Below are positions 4,751 to 8,215 of a stretch of 8,215 nt of DNA, piece by piece (position 1 is the first letter of the stretch; each line of letters opens with the position of its first letter). The notes under the pieces are model-generated. The model had not been told where the DNA came from. It was given only the letters and a program-made list of their open reading frames with translations, and made no database searches. The DNA is from Actinomycetota bacterium (GTDB lineage: Bacteria; Actinomycetota; UBA4738; G016210805), in contig JACQTL010000367.1 in assembly GCA_016210805.1 (NCBI GenBank), positions 1-8,215 of the forward strand, given 5' to 3'. The position numbers and the translations under genes are program-made.

Positions 4751-6724
4751 ATGACCGGACCGCCACTCACCCGTCGCCAGGTGCTGGCCCTCGGGGCGGC
4801 GTCGGCCGTCTCGGCCGCGGCGGGAGCCGTCCTGGGGACCCGCCGCCCATCGGAGCCGGTCCCCGGATGGCCGACCGTCGTCCGGGACCGCCCGCGCGCG
4901 CCGGGGCCGGACGGCGACCCGCCGGGCTGGTACCGGGGCATCCCGGGGCGGGCGATCGTCCCCAGTCCGGACGGCGTGCGCTACCTGCTCCCCACCCGGT
5001 CCTCGGCCCCGCACGTGCACACCCCCGAGTACCTGTGGCGCCTCGACGCCGAGCTGGCCGACGTCGACGGGGAGGGGGCCATGGCGGTGTCCCGGGGATC
5101 GATGCGGGCCGGCGTCCTCGTGCGCGGCGACGGGTTCGCCCGGGCCTACGCGGCCACCACGGGGTCCGACGGCCTGCTCCGGATCGCCCGCCACGAGCCC
5201 CTCCGGGCGGAGGTCCTGGCCGAGGATCCGACGCACGCCGTGGTCCCCGGCAGGCCGTTCCGGGTCAGGCTCGTGGTCGAGGGGACCGATCCCGTCGTCC
5301 TCCGGGCCAGGTCCTGGCCGGCCGGCGAGGAGGAGCCCGGCGCGTGGCACGTCCTGGCCGAGGACGGGTCCTCCGGGCGGCTGGCCGCCGCGGGCACCCC
5401 CGGGATCGTGATCGAGGGGCCCGGCCCCGGGGAGGACGGGGATGTGGTGCTCTCGGAACTCGTCCTGCGGAGCACCGGGCCTGTAGGCGCGACCGCCCCC
5501 CGGATCGTGTACGCGCTGGCCGGTCCCCCGACGCCGGACGGCCCGGGCACGTACCGGGTCCCACTCAGGGTGCGGACCACCCGGCCGGCCGAGGTCCGGG
5601 TGACCTACGGACCGGGCGGCGACCCCGTGGCCACGACCTTCGGGCGGGCCGGGGGCATGGCGGCCACCGCCCACGTGGCCGAGATCGCCGACGTCCCGGC
5701 CGGCTCGCCGCTGTCGTGGCAGGCCGTCGCCCGCTCCGCGGGCACCGGGGAAGAGGCCGTGGGGCCCGAGCAGGACCTCCGCGTGCCGCCCGGTCCCGGC
5801 GAGCCGGTGAGCTTCTGCTTCGGCTCCTGCACGTTCCCCCAGCCCCCGCACCGCTCGTTCGCCACCGCGGCCTCGCTCCGTCCCGACTTCTTCGTCCACC
5901 TCGGGGACCTGGGCTATCCGCACTCCTCCCGATGGGCGGCCGGATCCCAGGACGCCGGCGCCTACGTGGACCGGTGGTCGCGCCTGCTGGCCGAGCCCTC
6001 GTTCCGCGAGCTCCACCGGGTGGCCTCGGTCGTCCTCGTCCAGGACGACCACGACTACGGCCTCAACAACTGCTGGGTGGACAACTGTCCCGCCTGGTCG
6101 GCCCGGGCCTTCGGTGAGATCCACGCGAACCCGGGCCCGGACGGCTACTTCGGCTTCCGGTGGGGCGACGTGGAGGTCTTCGTCGTGGACGTCCGGCGCC
6201 ACTCCGACGACCCCGCGGCGCCCGACGGCCCCGGGAAGTCGCGCCTCGGAGAGGCCCAGAAGCGGTGGCTCCTGGCGGGGATGGAGGCCTCCGACGCCCG
6301 GTTGCTGGTGGTGGCCAGCCCCTCGCCGATCCGGACCAGGGTGCCGGAGGACCCGAGCTGGGAGACCGTGTTCGCGCACGAGCGGGAGGAACTGATCCGG
6401 GCCTTCGCGTCGCTCCCCCGGCGGGTGGTGGTGGTCTCCGGCGACGCCCACGGCACCCGGGTGATGCGCTACGAGGACCCCGGGGGCAGCGGCCGGATCG
6501 TGTACGACCACCTGTGCGCCGGCACCGAGCAGTCCGTCGACGTGGGCAAGCGCGTGGACATCTTCGATCCCGACGGCGTCACCGACCCGGAGCGGAACCC
6601 CCCGCGCCGGCAGAACGCGTTCGGCCACGTCAGGGTGGCCGACGGGCGGGTGACGATGCGCTCCCTGTCCTCGGAGACCGGCCGGGACCTGTTCCCCCCG
6701 CTCGTGCTGCCCCTTCTCTGGTAG
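4751..6724 (+). CDS. Tat-exported PhoD-type alkaline phosphatase/phosphodiesterase
   Basis: A 657-residue exported metallophosphatase of the PhoD family, which releases phosphate from organic esters outside the membrane. The N-terminus TRRQVLAL followed by an Ala-rich segment (about 13-30) is a twin-arginine signal. Residues about 40-250 are an extra region that looks like a beta-rich, concanavalin/LamG-type fold (my inference from PFRVRLVVEG and VLSELVLRS). A fibronectin-like PhoD N-domain spans about 255-355. The catalytic domain follows: Cys360 in FGSC, Asp386 and Tyr389 in HLGDLGY, Asp432-Asp433-His434-Asp435 and Asn439-Asn440 in DDHDYGLNN, LGEAQKRWL, and Asp565 and His567 in SGDAHG. These are the expected metal-site motifs (Fe/Ca in characterised PhoD). 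The ATG is the only good in-frame start before the twin arginines. The gene ends before a strong hairpin shared with groEL. Confidence 0.9.
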   Translation: MTGPPLTRRQVLALGAASAVSAAAGAVLGTRRPSEPVPGWPTVVRDRPRAPGPDGDPPGWYRGIPGRAIVPSPDGVRYLLPTRSSAPHVHTPEYLWRLDAELADVDGEGAMAVSRGSMRAGVLVRGDGFARAYAATTGSDGLLRIARHEPLRAEVLAEDPTHAVVPGRPFRVRLVVEGTDPVVLRARSWPAGEEEPGAWHVLAEDGSSGRLAAAGTPGIVIEGPGPGEDGDVVLSELVLRSTGPVGATAPRIVYALAGPPTPDGPGTYRVPLRVRTTRPAEVRVTYGPGGDPVATTFGRAGGMAATAHVAEIADVPAGSPLSWQAVARSAGTGEEAVGPEQDLRVPPGPGEPVSFCFGSCTFPQPPHRSFATAASLRPDFFVHLGDLGYPHSSRWAAGSQDAGAYVDRWSRLLAEPSFRELHRVASVVLVQDDHDYGLNNCWVDNCPAWSARAFGEIHANPGPDGYFGFRWGDVEVFVVDVRRHSDDPAAPDGPGKSRLGEAQKRWLLAGMEASDARLLVVASPSPIRTRVPEDPSWETVFAHEREELIRAFASLPRRVVVVSGDAHGTRVMRYEDPGGSGRIVYDHLCAGTEQSVDVGKRVDIFDPDGVTDPERNPPRRQNAFGHVRVADGRVTMRSLSSETGRDLFPPLVLPLLW

Positions 6725-6736
6725 GCCCCGACGTGA

Positions 6737-6768
6737 CGAGGGGAGCACCCCGCGGGGCGCTCCCCTCG
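6737..6768. terminator. Strong hairpin between convergent phosphatase and groEL genes
   Basis: CGAGGGGAGC at 6737-6746 pairs perfectly with 6759-6768 (ten pairs). After an A-C mismatch a further three C-G pairs close on a CGCG tetraloop. It lies 12 bases after the phosphatase stop and 42 bases from the groEL stop. There is no U-tract on either side, common in high-GC actinobacterial terminators, and the symmetry would allow it to act on both strands. Confidence 0.75.
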
Positions 6769-6810
6769 CCGGGACGGGGACGAGCCCCGCCCACGTGCCG
6801 GGCGACCGGA

Positions 6811-8215
<1,405 letters not shown>

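Noticed and set aside
4631..6748. Minus-strand open frame of about 705 codons across the phosphatase gene
   Set aside because: It mirrors the PhoD coding frame, has low-complexity Gly/Arg/Pro/His/Val content and no recognisable motif, so it is an antisense shadow.

Overview
This 8.2 kb window is very GC-rich, with long antisense shadow frames and strong third-position GC. It most likely comes from an actinomycetote (actinobacterium). Support for this comes from the Fpg/Nei glycosylase, which ends in the actinobacterial style (CPTCQTGGK, then RRLSRLIR), from a GroEL ending in GGGGDMDF with no groES beside it, and from frequent GTG/TTG starts. No rRNA, tRNA, CRISPR array, insertion sequence or phage gene is visible, so this looks like ordinary chromosome.

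Left part (1-1489, minus strand). A DNRLRE-like (cell-surface type) fragment lacks its expected front end. Upstream of it lie a 69-residue conserved-looking small protein and a 277-residue Fpg/Nei family DNA glycosylase. The glycosylase and small protein are 18 bases apart and probably share a transcript.

Middle part (1629-4685). Divergent from the glycosylase is a secreted protein with three S-layer-homology-like repeats and an NlpC/P60 cysteine peptidase domain, likely a cell-wall hydrolase held on the surface. It converges on a stand-alone response-regulator receiver domain. Divergent from the receiver is a tandem pair of 141-residue paralogues with a winged-helix-like look, which align without a single gap. 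The pair converges on a free-standing NIL domain protein.

Right part (4751-8215). A Tat-exported PhoD-type phosphatase/phosphodiesterase with a large extra N-terminal region runs rightward into a very strong hairpin. The chaperonin gene groEL runs leftward into the same hairpin and leaves the window at its 5' end.

The genes do not form one pathway: they are short, alternating transcription units for DNA repair, cell wall, signalling, phosphate and protein folding. I see no convincing new multi-gene system. The points most worth a second look are the tandem paralogue pair, the receiver with altered switch residues, the glycosylase with Arg in place of the H2TH-motif Asn, the SLH-NlpC/P60 fusion, and the added N-terminal region of the phosphatase.
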